The position numbers and the translations under genes are program-made. Below are positions 47,561-59,385 of a stretch of DNA of 64,000 bases, piece by piece. The notes beneath the pieces are model-generated. The model had not been told where the DNA came from. It made no database searches and saw only the letters and a list, made by a program, of their open reading frames with translations. Within the stretch, counting starts at the first letter, position 1. Every line of letters begins with the position of its first letter. Source of the DNA: Sanderia malayensis (lineage: Eukaryota; Cnidaria; Scyphozoa; Semaeostomeae; Pelagiidae). Location of the stretch: positions 5,930,494 through 5,994,493 of the forward strand of contig RQOL01000660.1 of assembly GCA_013076295.1 (NCBI GenBank), given 5' to 3'.

Positions 47561-48609
47561 AGCCACCTAAGGGAGAAGAAAGACAAATGGGATGGCACAA
47601 TGAGAATGAATAACAACATTACAATGAATAAGTAAAATCCTCTTCAAAGAGGGGAGCTGTGATTTGGTTCCCTGACACGATATCTCTGACTGTGCCCCTG
47701 CTGAGAAGCAGGTGCATAGTCAGACCGATAGAGAACCAACTGCGTATTAGCAGACTTTATACAATATGTATGAACTATTTCTAAGGCCACGCAAAGTGCC
47801 CGAAAAAATGAAAACATAACAACAACATTTGCAACCATTAACTGCATGGTAATAATATGTTGTACATGGTCTATTATGTAGATAGGATATGAAATCAAGT
47901 TTCAAACATAGTATAAAAATGTAAGGTTTAAATACAAAAACTATATGAAAAACTCAAATTTAACTACAACTACAACCTCTCAATATCTAGCTTATCCATA
48001 TTTAACATAAGGTAGGCAATGGCTAATCAATGGCCACTCTTATGAACAATGGCTACTGAAATCTTAAAATTCATCATGCACGGTTAATACAAACTAAAAC
48101 ATAAACCAAGAATAATTTACTCATTTACTCATAAAATTAGTTAAAATCTAGCATAATTAGCATATACGTCTCGTGCAACCTCTTTCAACATATCATTATC
48201 TAAGCAAAGCTCTTAGATACAACTTCCATCTCTTCGTAACGTAGCATGGGCCTTCTCAGATATCTCAACATTACTTTTACTCGTCCAATAATCCACTCAA
48301 GCAACTTCTCTCTCCACCAAGAAGCGCTTATAGCAAATTGCATTTCCAGGTCATATAAGTATAAGGTATCGTGTTCTAGATATCGTCCTTAGATATGACT
48401 CTCACAGATATGGGTATTGAGAGATAACAGATGACGTAGTGTTAGCCACGTGAGTTTCTACATTGTTTTGCGAAGCTGAAAACATCTTGAATAACATAGG
48501 CCATTCACTACAACTTGGACAAACCCGAAGGATATGTTGCCACTGACACCCAGCATGTTGATCAATCCAAGAGGACACAATGTTGATCGATCCAAGAGGA
48601 CACAGTTTC
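47561..48609. other. Intergenic after unit A
   Basis: AT-rich sequence without a recognised gene. Around 48560-48605 there is a short tandem duplication of GATCAATCCAAGAGGACACA type. Confidence 0.4.
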
Positions 48610-48647
<38 letters not shown>

Positions 48648-48930
48648 AGGCAAATACGCGTAATATCTTCTATCTATCTTCGTAAGGTATTGGTTTTTGT
48701 GCTAAGCACAAAGGGTCCACTGAATAGCTAGACTAATCGAAGCAGTGCGACCCTGGTCCTTCCTCTCGATATGACCACACCTAATCATTCCTTTTGCCTT
48801 TTTGCCTAGAATTACAGAGAGCTGGCAAATTCTCTCCTCACACTTTATATGACAGGTCTGAAGGTGGGCTCGAACCCACAACCCTTTGAACAAGGGTTAA
48901 GCGATCTAACCACTCGGCCATCCCAGTCAC
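48610..48930 (-). mobile_element. tRNA-derived SINE with (CAAT)n tail
   Basis: Read on the minus strand, a tRNA-like head has an A box TGGCCGAGTGGTTA (48920-48907) and a B box GGTTCGAGCCC (48876-48866) at tRNA spacing. The anticodon stem is well paired, but the loop has G where U33 is required and the acceptor stem pairs poorly. It is therefore not a functional tRNA. The body runs about 250 bases and ends in a CAAT/ATCA tandem tail (48648-48610), as in SINEs copied by LINEs. The target duplication was not resolved. Confidence 0.7.
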
Positions 48931-49290
48931 TAAAATGATCAGAAGTCGGACATCTGTATGGGGCGCCATACAGGACTTTATTGCAAACCTTTTGTATACA
49001 AAAAGGTTAATCAGCTAAAGGTACGTTCATCTGTGGCAACAGTGACTGGTGCTATCATTAACAACCGGTAGTATCTGTTTAAATTAGAAAAACTCTCCTT
49101 TTTTCTTCTGAGACTTTGGCTGCATCAGCTACAGATGTTAGTTCCTTCCCGATAATTTGCTAATGTTCGATAAAATTAACAAACTCAGCCAGCAAAGTAT
49201 AAGGGTCAATTGGGGAATTTTTGGAGAACATTTTGATAGATCATTGACTTCTTCGAATGAAGGTTTTTTGATAAGCGAGGACATGGTATC
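48931..49290. other. Flank between SINE and hAT MITE
   Basis: Degraded sequence. A minus-strand frame around 49138-49290 could be an old transposase remnant, but I could not assign it. Confidence 0.3.
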
Positions 49291-49715
49291 CAGAGCCGCA
49301 TTTAAGTCAGTTGGGGCCCTGGGCCCAAAATTGATTTGGGCACCTTGAAATATGTAAAAAAAATACTTTGTCACGTGTATAGTCCTCAGTACCCTGTAAG
49401 CAAAATTTTATTGGCTTACTAACAATTTGCTAATGGAAATAAAATTAAAAGAAAATCATGATTACTGGCTGATGGCGCCAAAATCAGTTTATGACATCCA
49501 GCTTGAAGGAATAATGTATCATTTAGAGGATCACATAATTATCAAAAAATGAAGCCACTGTGTTGTTTGAAGACATTAGTTCTCAATTCAAACACAAGAA
49601 CAAAATCAACGACGGTTCATGGGTTTTTCGAAATTTTGCTCGGGCCCCTAAATCTAAGAATCTTAGGGGGCCCCTGGGCCCGGGCCCATTTGGCCCATGG
49701 GTAAATGCGGCACTG
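49291..49715. mobile_element. hAT-type MITE with 8-bp TSD
   Basis: The ends are CAGAGCCGCATTTA and, at the right, TAAATGCGGCACTG. They are flanked by an exact 8-bp direct repeat ATGGTATC (49283-49290 and 49716-49723). Subterminal GGGCCC-rich blocks occur on both sides. The 8-bp TSD and CAG..CTG ends fit the hAT superfamily. No transposase is encoded in its 425 bp. Confidence 0.88.
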
Positions 49716-49829
49716 ATGGTATCTGGATGGTAAATTCAAGAATATGAAGGAGCAATTCAAGTAGTTTTTCACAACACATGCCTTTCTGAAGAAAGATGAT
49801 GTCAATGTAAAGCAGCCACAAATTGTCCT

Positions 49830-50470
49830 TGTGATGGTGGCACAAAGAAATTCAAAGGACTATGTAAAAATGTCTCGAGCAATTTTTGAATTGAACCCAG
49901 AATCCTAAAAGTCGTTGAATACAAAGCAAAGCAACTGCATAGAAGGCGTGTCGTAAGGTTTCAGGAGTAGAAATTCTGGAGTGCAAATTTCATACGAAGA
50001 AGACAACACAGTTCACAACTACATACATCCGCTCTTTGTTGGCTTTGCCTTTTCTCCCAACAGAGCATTTTGAAAAAACTTTCAACCATTAAGCTCCATT
50101 GATGCAATACATGAGAGAGAATTGAATTGAGTGCAACGTATGGTCACGACCAGAAACGTGGTCAGTCTTCCAACAGCCAATTCGTACGACTAATGACGTT
50201 GAGAATGGCAAAAGAGAATCAATAACAATTGCGGATAATCACAGATCTAGTTTTATATGCAGATTCCTCTGCTGAACACAGAAGCGAGGTTCGTTTGATA
50301 ATAGACACGACTTATTAAGGATTGGAAGCTTGCTAGATACCAGAGGAATGCGTATCGTAATCGTCAAGCTCAATTTTTCAAACTTCACGAGGATTATCTT
50401 GCGTCAGCAATAACAACAACTTGTCTTTTTCGAGGTTGTGCTCGTCTTAATATTTCAGCAAAATAATAAG
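49830..50470 (+). pseudogene. Mutator-like (MULE) transposase relic
   Basis: In shifting plus-strand frames the sequence reads ALPFLPTEHFEK, then ETWSVFQQPIRTTNDVE, then RYQRNAYRNRQAQFFKLHEDY (split here for length). These match the C-terminal MULE transposase signature 'alPFLP.ehi', 'WSVf.q.vRTNNDVEgWH' and 'YqrkayrkrqarlfkLwedY'. Frames are broken by several stops and shifts. Together with the 9-bp-TSD element at 32906 it shows that Mutator-like transposons have been active in this genome. Confidence 0.65.
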
Positions 50471-51124
50471 TTGTTTGAGACGGGACAATGCCATCGATAC
50501 TATGAGAAACTTGAAACAAGTGTCAGATAATAATTGTAATTTGGAGCAACGATATCAAAACGCTAGAACATGGCCTGTTGATGTTAAAATGCCAATTATT
50601 TGCGACCCCAAAAGAAGCAAAGCAATAGGTTTGATATGGTTCGTTACACTACACAAGATAGCAATGCAAAGAGCGAAAATTGTAGTCCATTGCAAATAAC
50701 AAAGAAAATTGCGCAAGGAAATTGGGGTGCACGCTAAAAAATGAAAATCCCTAATTTCTCAACGTGAAACGCACGCAGGAATGTGTGATGGGACCTTAAC
50801 ATTAAACGTAAAAACCACACAGGTAGAAATATTAGTATAAGCAACGCGAAAGGGCCTAAAATTCAAAGTCTGTAAGAACGGGGAAAAACAAAATATTTAC
50901 AAGGAGAAACTAAGGGGACATCAAGACTAGAACGGCAAGTAAACGGGAACGATATGACAAAAATTCCCACGGTAAAATGCAAAGAAAGAAACGATACCAA
51001 ACCGAGGAGTAAAATTCAAAAATAAATGAATAAATGCGAAACAAACTCACTGGTGTTTCCCGACGTACTGCAGCAACAGGCTCACCAACATCATCTGTTG
51101 TTATCACCGTTGGGGCGATTGCCG
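50471..51124. other. Intergenic, no supported feature
   Basis: Short open frames only, none with a recognised motif. Confidence 0.4.
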
Positions 51125-51790
51125 GGTCGACAACAGTAGACAAACTAACCCGGGTTCGCCCCAGGTTTTCGCTAACCTAGGTTAGATTTTGCAGTGTGGC
51201 CACAACTAACCCGGGTTCGCCCCGGGCTAGTTTAACCATCTCCAGAGGTTAGTTATATAAATTCAAGTGTGGACACAAACCTTGGGCGAACCTGGGTTAG
51301 TTTTTTGTAACGCGTCCACATATTCGCATGAAATTTCTTAGTCTTGCCCGCCAAAAAATGAAAAGACATTACATACAAGCAAATTACATCAGGCAAGGTT
51401 TAAATATACAAGTAGAATATCATATCAACTTGCAGGAAGAAGCATAGAAGAATAGAATATAATTTTTCTTTTGATAAATTGCATTGCCAGGAATAACATT
51501 TTATAAAAAACACCACAATAAACTGCTACTTCGGCGACTTCCATGCTGATCGTGTGATAAAATATTTCTGTCGTTCCTTTGTTGTCGTCTTTTCTTGTTG
51601 CCATTGGCCGTTCACGCGACATAGAACTTAACAATGCATGCCTAGGATTAGCAAACCTGGGTTGGTCCCGACTTTGTGTCCACATTACAAAACATAAAAA
51701 ACAAGTGTGGACAAAACAGGGTTCGCCCTGGGTTAGATTTAACCGGGTCGAACCTGGGTTAGTTTGTGTAGTGTGGACAGGGCTTTACAA
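51125..51790. repeat. Inverted repeat element with AACCCGGGTTCGCCCC motifs
   Basis: The left part (51130-51310) and right part (51650-51786) carry mirrored copies of AAACTAACCCGGGTTCGCCC / GGGTTCGCCCTGGGTTAG and the phrase GTGTGGACA. The right end is GTGTAGTGTGGACAGGGCTT. The interior has no recognised frame. Probably a non-autonomous DNA transposon or nested copies of one; exact ends unresolved. Confidence 0.6.
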
Positions 51791-52178
51791 ATCACGGAGC
51801 TTTTCATATTTCAAACAAGACTAGTTCGGTGGCTTCAGTTTCCTTTTGAATCACAGCATAGACATTACATTCTAATGAGAGTTCGATCCTTTTCATAAAC
51901 ATTATGCTATTTAAAACTAATGTTCGCAAAAAGAGCAATTGTTAAGTTTTGCTCTCATTTTACCATATCGGTTTGTAAAATGCCTGACAGAGCATGAACA
52001 AGCATGATCCTTTTCTTTGACACGACGTATAAATGGGCAACAATCAAACTTCAAAGTATTGGTTCAAAAATGTGCCAAAATTACCAAATTTTGTCGGAAT
52101 ATTGTCGGAATTTTTCCCGATTTCGCCCCATCGCCATATCGTAGCTACGCCACTTATGATGATTTCGATGTTCTTTAG

Positions 52179-52458
52179 TACCGTAAATCCTCGAATAAAC
52201 CCCCGGGAGCTTACTTACAAAAACCAAATTTTAGCTTGATTATTGTTCAATATTAAGCAAAATAAAAGCTATATAGGATGCAGCCAATCAATAAAGTTAT
52301 TTGCTTAAACTTGCTGCTATTTGCAATACATTCGCTAAACAACTTCTTCAATGTTTGGGAACTTGGGCTCAATAATCTTGCAAATGATTATCAGGATGGG
52401 GGCTTATTCGAGGGGAGGGCTTATTGGAAGGTGGGGGCTTATTCTTGGATTTTCGGTA
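52179..52458. repeat. Fold-back MITE, CCGTAAATC family
   Basis: The left end TACCGTAAATCCTCGAATAA is mirrored by GGATTTTCGGTA at the right. GGGGGCTTATTCGAGG and AGGGCTTATT repeats lie near the right end. Closely related to the element at 7392. Confidence 0.7.
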
Positions 52459-52689
52459 ATAACGTAATAGTCGCAAAAACAACTGCAATAATGTTGGAAA
52501 TCAAAACATCATTGTGAGCAACAACAACAAATGATTGAGGTCATTGAATTTGGCCTTTGGACCCGATGAAATTATGGAATAGTTAATACAAAATCATCAT
52601 ATAGTTGAATATCCTTGGAGCCCAAGAGCTGAAAACTCTTTCATGTTTTTGTTTGAATGCGAGGATAGGAGTGTTCGAGATATTATACA

Positions 52690-53640
52690 AGGTCTATCTT
52701 CCTGCCATTCAGTGTGGTACCCAAGCCAATGATGATATGATGTCGGTACTCGGTATTATTGTATCGGACAGGTAATTTGTAGCTCTATCGAGCCTCGTTA
52801 GCTTTTACCAAGTCATCCTGTGATATTGCACGTAGCATGGAAAAATATCGCAAATGAGATCAATGTTATAGCCCTCTTTAAACAAGTGTTGGTGAAAGTT
52901 GCTGTAAATGTTATTCAAAGTGAACATATCATCATCAAAGATGATTCGGCGACCACAGGCCTTGGCTAAGAAGGCTATGGTCATAATACCCTCTTTTCAG
53001 TGAGTATGATGAAAGGGTGATAAACATAGTCATGAACTCTATTTGTTTTTATAAAGTAAAGTTTCTCCCATCTGGTGTTAGTATGACCATTGTATCTGGA
53101 AATGCAATTCTATCAACTGAGTATTATGATTAGAACATTTCAAATTGAGTAGTAGTCTGCTCATATCATATGATTACAAAATGTATTCACATTTCATTTT
53201 CCAAACCATTTGTTCCAGATTGCAAATATGTCATCAATGAATCATTGCCAAATAATTGGCTTTTTGCCCATAGGGGCTGTGGATAAGATACATGTTTCAA
53301 CAAATCCATAAAAATGTTTGCATAGTTCGGTGCAAATAGTGAACTCATAGAAATAGTGAACAGCAATTAACACCATCATCTTGAAGGATGTTATTGTGGA
53401 GTGATTTCACATCAAGTGTGACCAGGATTGAGTTGGAAGGTATTGTACCTCCCAACAACTTGAGTGTCTGTAGAAAGAGTGTGGTATCTTTGATGTAGGA
53501 TGGAATGTGCTTCACAATTGTTTTGATGATGAAATCAATATATACTGAGATGCTTGATGTGAGTGAGTTGATGCTAGAAAGAATTGGTCTGCCTTGTGTA
53601 TCAGGCTTGTGTATCTTTGGTAACATAGGGTCCTTGAATT
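52690..53640 (-). pseudogene. Penelope-like retroelement RT fragment
   Basis: In order on the minus strand: LPKIHKPDTQGRPILSS (from 53626), SYIKDTT, LVTLDVKSL (about 53420), then, after only about 65 bases, APNYANIFM (about 53325) and FIDDIFAIW (53240-53214). These are the RT motifs of Penelope-like elements (LPKiHKp, TlDVksLYtnI, aP.yAniFM, FiDDiF.iW). Stops and frameshifts separate them, and the segment between TLDVKSL and the YANIF block is too short, so part of the RT core is deleted. The GIY-YIG domain was not seen. Confidence 0.75.
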
Positions 53641-55449
53641 ATTACTAGGGTTAAGAAATGAAATTTTGTTTCCATAAATGTGTAATTAAAGTAGAAATAT
53701 GAAGTTTAAGTCATTCATGATGTTTTTAGTATTGGTTTGTGGTTATGCATATTTTTAATTTGGCGGCATGCCTCTCTTAATTATTCCTCACATGACCATA
53801 TTACTATTTTCCTTCCTTTCTTAGCATGCTTGATGATGATGTCTCACAATGATGTAAGCTCACAACGAAGAGCTTCTCTTTCAACCTCACAGACATTTCG
53901 TGGACGACTTGTGCTGTAATGTAAGTCAGAAATATCATTTTGCAGATTTTCTTATGTATATGTATGCTAAAATACTGTTGTTGTTAGTTTCGGTGGGTGG
54001 CTATCTAGAAGCTATGTGTAATAGGAAAAAATTCATTTGGATTGTGTTGAAGATGATGTTTCATATGCAAGTCTTTAAAATACAAAAGGATAATTGAAAA
54101 CCAGCATTTATGACTGGTTCTGTTCTGGGAATAAAGGAGAAGTCTTTTGAGAGTATATTAACTTGTTATTATTAACTTTGCATGAGATTATGATCACTCA
54201 AGTTGTGAATTACAAACCATCAAAATTGTCCATCAAGATCATGAAAATTTTTTCCATAGTGCGTTTTAGGAATCTTTTTATAGCGTATTTTGCATACAAG
54301 TGGCGTCCACCACGATTTCTTTTAATGGCAGCTAAGTGTCTGAGTGTCCTCAGCTTGGATGTATTTGCTTCAGGTGTAGCCTCATTTGTGTCTTTTGTAA
54401 ACGAAATGAATTGAGACATGTTTGTGGAAAGTAGAACTCCAGTAAAAAGATATTTTGTTATTGTTTTTTATCTTGTTTAGATATATTTTTGTGCATTTTT
54501 ATCTAAAAAACAGTAAGAGTGTAGCTTATTCTTCAAAAAAAAGCAATACATAGCTCAAAACTACAAAGTATTTGGATAATTATATTTGGCATGCTTATAG
54601 GTACACTAAAATCTATCTGTTTCAATAAAGATATGCAGTTTTGGCTCCATACGCCCTTAAGTTCCATGAATTTTCTGTCCAAGAATTGAAATCGGAGAAG
54701 GTGAATTTACCTGTAGCTCAGGTTTTAGGCTTACAGGATTTGACTTGGATATTAAATAATTCGCCATTATTTGTTAATTTTTTGGCTAATTGTGCAACGA
54801 AGCCATTACTAAAAACCGTCATTTTTGAGTCATTTGAAGGTTTCTTTGAATTTTGTACCCCACCTTTGCTGCACAAGGTGAAATTGTGTGTTGAAATTGC
54901 AGCACTGATTGAAACAGAAATCTTTAGGAAAATTATTACGCCACTGTCATAAAGATTGGGGGCTTTTGGCTATTTTTGTCTCGCGCGTCCTATTGGCGTA
55001 ACCAACTGTTAAACTTGAGTGAAAAGTACCAGACATTGACCAATTGCAGCAACTGATTCTGAATGTACAGTGGCCATAATAATAGCTATTGCTCATCAAT
55101 TTAGAATTTATTAATCTCCCACAAAAATGCCAGCGCAAACATGAATCCCAAAACAAGGACAATCACTGTATTGAACCTTGATCACTAATGAAGGAAAGTA
55201 TAATTTGTGATGCCTTTGCTTAGTGCCTGCGTTAGTTTGCTTTGTTGTTTGTTTTTGTTTTGTGTGAATTGGCTGAATTCTTGATGCATGCATGCAGACA
55301 GAATGTACCCCTACGGAATTTTTTATACATTTCTTGATTCAATGAAATTCTGTAGCCTGAATTCACATGTGAAAAATGTTTATATATCTGACGCCTACTT
55401 TACGAGTTACTTTATGTGAAAGTCATTTTTCTTCACACGCTTTTAAGGC
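53641..55449. other. Intergenic with unassigned open frames
   Basis: A 103-codon plus frame at 54641-54952 (holding LNNSPLFVNFLANCATKPLL) follows a possible acceptor and might be a terminal exon or old transposon sequence. Frames at 54163-54414 on both strands overlap. None has a motif I recognise. Confidence 0.3.
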
Positions 55450-56370
55450 TGGGTCGAGCGAACACTGTACCCAGGACTCAACAACAGTAAATGCAAACCG
55501 TTTGGGCGGTTTGCGATAAAAGCATGAACATTTGTGAAGAAGCGCAAACTGGTATCCTGAATAATAATAATGGATCCCACTGCAAACGCCCCCATGTGCT
55601 ATTTGACATGGAGAACAAGGTTCCATTCCTTAAACACTGTAAAGCATTAACGTTTTGCAATTTGTGATAAACGCATCAGCAATTGTAAAGATAGGCAATC
55701 TGAACCACTGAAGAGGATAATGGACCCCAACCAAAAGATGCCCTTGTGCTATTTGATGAAGAGCTATTCCCCAGCCCTCAAAAACGGTAAACTCAGTTAC
55801 ATTTTTGAAATTTGTGATAAAGCATGTGTCAGGACCTTGCCAAGACCCCCCTTTTTTTCGTGACATTACTAGCTGACCCCCGGAAAAGACTGAGAAGAAC
55901 ACGTTGGGAGGGGACTGCAAGAGGAGATTTGGGTGAAGAGACTTGGAGACGTTGTGTGTTTTTAATGTGTATAAGTTTAAGTTAGTTTTGAATCGGGAAT
56001 ATAAACGACATGTTGTTGGAAATTTCCTTTATGTCTGTTTCATATCTCAAGTAAGTTTGAATCAAGCCGATCCGGGCCACACATGAACATTTGAAAGGAA
56101 GTGCCACGTATTTCGCTGAAAAGGATAATGGACCCCAACTTAAATATGTCCCTTGTGCCTATTTTTAGATTTACGCTATTCCCTAGCCCTCCAAAAACAG
56201 TAAATGTAGTTACATTTTTGAAATTTGTGATAAAAGCATGAACATTGAAAGAAGTGCCACGTATTTAGCTGAAAAGGATAATGGACCCCAACTTAAAGAT
56301 GACCCTTGTGCTATTTTTAGATCTAGAGCTATTCCCCAGCGCTCAAAAACGGTAAGCAGTTACATATTAA
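55450..56370. repeat. Tandem repeat array, unit about 155-170 bp
   Basis: At least five imperfect units each contain ATTTGTGATAAA(A)GCAT, AGGATAATGGACCCCAAC, CCCTTGTGCTATTT, AGAGCTATTCCCCAGC and CTCAAAAACGGTAA. A 255-bp LTR-like insertion splits one unit. Units do not share an open frame. Confidence 0.75.
55827..56081. mobile_element. Solo LTR inserted in the tandem array
   Basis: The 255-bp insert begins TGTCAGGACC and ends GGGCCACA, keeping the TG..CA ends of LTRs. It is flanked by CATG direct repeats (55823-55826 and 56082-56085). Joining the flanks restores the repeat unit (AAAGCATGAACATTTG), an empty-site control within the same array. No internal retroelement genes, so it is a solo LTR, probably of a Ty3-type element. 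Confidence 0.75.
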
Positions 56371-57317
56371 GAAACAATAAGAACGAAACAAAATTATACG
56401 AAAATGGACGGGAAGGATACGCGAGTGGAAAAGAAGAATGATTTGACTTCTTTTAAAGTCGTGTGTACAAAACTTTTATAGCTGCGATTTTCGAAACAAT
56501 GTACTCCCGTGTTTATAAATAGCATGCTAAAGCTGCGGGAAGCAACCCAAATATGGTAATGCACGCGAGACATAGTCAATCATTAAGAATAGATTACCGA
56601 TCACAAAACAAAATTATCATAAAGCAACATGTGTGTCTTTGAAGGTCCCTTGACAATTATTGCTGCACGCAACAACATCTACATGAAAGTATGATTTGAA
56701 GGTCCCAAATGCTCTGGCGTGTTTTCAAATGTTACAAAAGTCTGAAGTTAGAACTATATTTAAAGAACTAATGTTTTTAATGTTATTAACATCTTTTTGC
56801 CAGAATTGTTGGACACTGACCAAAAGGAATTCATTATTTACGAATATGGCTACACACCAACATGTTTTATCGAGGGAGGATAAAAACGGTTCGTGCCATG
56901 TAACAATAAAGGGTCCAGTAGTCAACCTTGGTGACGGAGAAGGAATGAAAGTTACTTGTAGACTAAATTTTGAAGGAGCAAGTACGTTTATAGATGTTCT
57001 ATAGCGATACATTAATTACTAAATACTAACAACTAATAACATATTAATTTAATGACAGGATAATAGCATTTGTGAATTATTTTGTGAAAAAAATTCTTAG
57101 AGTTCGAGTTAGCGGACACTTTTTGGTCCAAAGGAAGCGAAAATTCGTTTCGAGCAAGCGAATGTTCGAGTTAGCGGGTATTCGAGTTAACGAGCAGTGA
57201 GTTCTAACGCTATAGCAAAAGCAAGGGAAACGAAAATTCGTTCGAACAAGCGAATGTCCAAGTTAGCGGATGTCAGCTGTATATATATAGTGTATAATAT
57301 AGATAGGAGTACAAGCT
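56371..57317. other. Spacer before GPCR unit B
   Basis: A 102-codon plus frame at 56696-57004 has no recognised motif. From about 57091 to 57285 there are repeated TTCGAGTTAGCGG / CGAAAATTCGTT motifs, perhaps a degenerate relative of the pogo-like MITE at 22887. Confidence 0.35.
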
Positions 57318-59385
57318 GGCGAATCAATGAGCGAAAAGCCGTAGAAGCTAAGCCAGCAAACAGACTGCCTCTCTTTCGCACAGAAATGATATAAGTGACA
57401 GATAAGATATAGATAACCGCGGTATGCTTTGCGCATATTCTCAAGCGTTTGCAACGATGCACAAAGCGATTGCATTAACTGTCAAACAACAAATAAGCAA
57501 AAGATATAGAGGAATAAAAATTTCTAATGCGAGCCTCATACAAGATTTTGTTCATTGATTCGCAAACTCTACTCTTTTCGTTTGAAGAGTTTGAGGCCGC
57601 ATGCAGGATACTCTTGGTGGGTAGGCACATTTAAGACAGATGGCCAACGAGACCGCAGTTGAGACTGCGAATATATCTAGTGTATTCGCAAATTCTCTTT
57701 GTGCACTTGTGCGCCAATGATTGACGCAACATTAATTTCTAAGTTATTTAAGAGGCGATGTATTTAAGCTAGATAGTCTATATACATATGCATTTTAAAT
57801 CATTCAATACAGATAATAATCTGAAAATGCAACTGTGTGAACATCATGTCCTCAAAATGTATAAAGTCTTGAATTCATTTCTTCCTTTGCGGGAGAAGTG
57901 AAATGACATGAAATGAAGCTGGAAAACGACACATGCAGCACAAATCAACATGATTGCATTAGAGTAGAATCAGGAAGATTCTTAATAGCCCTGGCTATGG
58001 TATCTTTTCCAACTCAAATTCTTCTTATCAAAGGTGCTACTTTGGAAATCAAGATTGACCCTGCCCTCGTCACATGATTTTGGCAAGCCTTACAATTTCA
58101 GATTTCATCCAAGTAAATTTTGGTGCAGTCATCGCAGCTAGTGGAAGAATATTCGACCCAAAGACAAAGTCCTGGAGCTGCCAGTTGCAACGTAAACTAG
58201 TGGAAATAAGCTGCGTTGTCACAGTAGTCCACAGCTAGTGGCAGTATCCTTGCACTCTGTTTGGAGCGTTACATTGCCTGTGTTCATTGCTTTCGTGTTC
58301 ACCCAGATATTTTCTGAACAACGTGTAAAAAGGTTACTTACACGATATGGATATCTGGCATTATTGCTGGATTCATTGACTACCAACGCTACATCCCAAA
58401 TTACACATTGGTGGTACTGCCTTTGACTTCGACATTCAGCATCATTTATGTTATTTCTGTTCTACCCACATCTGTCATTCTCCTGATCTTGCAAACTCGT
58501 CTCCATCTATTATCGATGAGGAAGCTAAAAGTGGAACCAGCGAACAACTTTGGAGCACAGGCCGAGGCAAAGGATTTGATAAGAAGACAGCTGAAGCTAG
58601 CGATCTGCGCAAGTTTTGTAGCCATTCTTACATCGTGTGCATGTGTCCTTTGGCTTTTTATATTATGCATATAGGATTTAAGGAAGTCAACGGTGCTTCG
58701 CCTTTCAGGTTGGGAAGCATGTTCATAGCCTCCATCAACACTTTAGTTGATCCATTCCTCTATGGCATTGGCATGGCCGATACACGCCGAGAGATGAAGC
58801 GAGAGCTTAAATCATTGAAGAATTGCATATTCTGTAAAGACTAAACTCTTGGACTTATCAGTGACAATACGATAGCAGTTTCTAAAGTTTTCCTAAACAA
58901 GTTGATGCGATAAGAAGTTTTTGTTGCAAACTCTTGGTTGGGATTTGCTTCAAAATACGACGGAAATTATATTTAACACTTGATGGTGCGAGTAATTTGA
59001 TTGTATCAGTTGATTTCTCTATTTGACTTTAACAACTTAACTGAAAGCTGGAGCAATATGTCCAGCACTATTATTAGAAAGCTATTATTAGATTGCTGTT
59101 ACTTGATGTCTGCTAAGACTCGTTCTAAAATAGTTCGCAGTAGATTTGTGCAATAATAATAATAATAAAATTTAAGTAATTAACAATAATAACAATGTGA
59201 TAATAAGGATGAGAAGAAAAGTCTAACGAAAAAAGTTCATTTTCTTTAGTAAGCGCGCTTTGTCAGAGAATTAGAGAGAATTAGCTACTATCAAGTTGTG
59301 AATATGGTTAATATGCGCTGACTTGGAACGATGTACTGAGGATACAAGTGCGCAGGAGCAAGATCTCAGAACAAACCACAGCAAA
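57318..59385 (+). repeat. GPCR duplication unit B (truncated)
   Basis: Homology to units A and C starts at GCGAATCAATGAGCGAAAAG, so about 1.1 kb of upstream unit sequence is missing. It ends within the 3' flank at about 59385, where unit C's 5' flank begins at once. It carries the broken receptor. Confidence 0.8.
57913..58844 (+). pseudogene. Class A GPCR, copy B, frameshifted
   Basis: Collinear with copies A and C over its whole length (932 bases against 930). There are four single-base insertions (near 58031, 58062, 58228 and 58301) and two single-base deletions (near 58341 and 58628). The first shift falls in helix 1, and a TGA follows soon after. The last third is close to A and C, including the helix 7 DPFLY. 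The downstream poly(A) signal is changed to AATACG. Either a young pseudogene or, less likely, an assembly-error cluster. Confidence 0.85.

Noticed and set aside
48855..48930. tRNA gene
   Set aside because: U33 is replaced by G, the acceptor stem pairs poorly, and a body with a CAAT tail follows: a SINE head.
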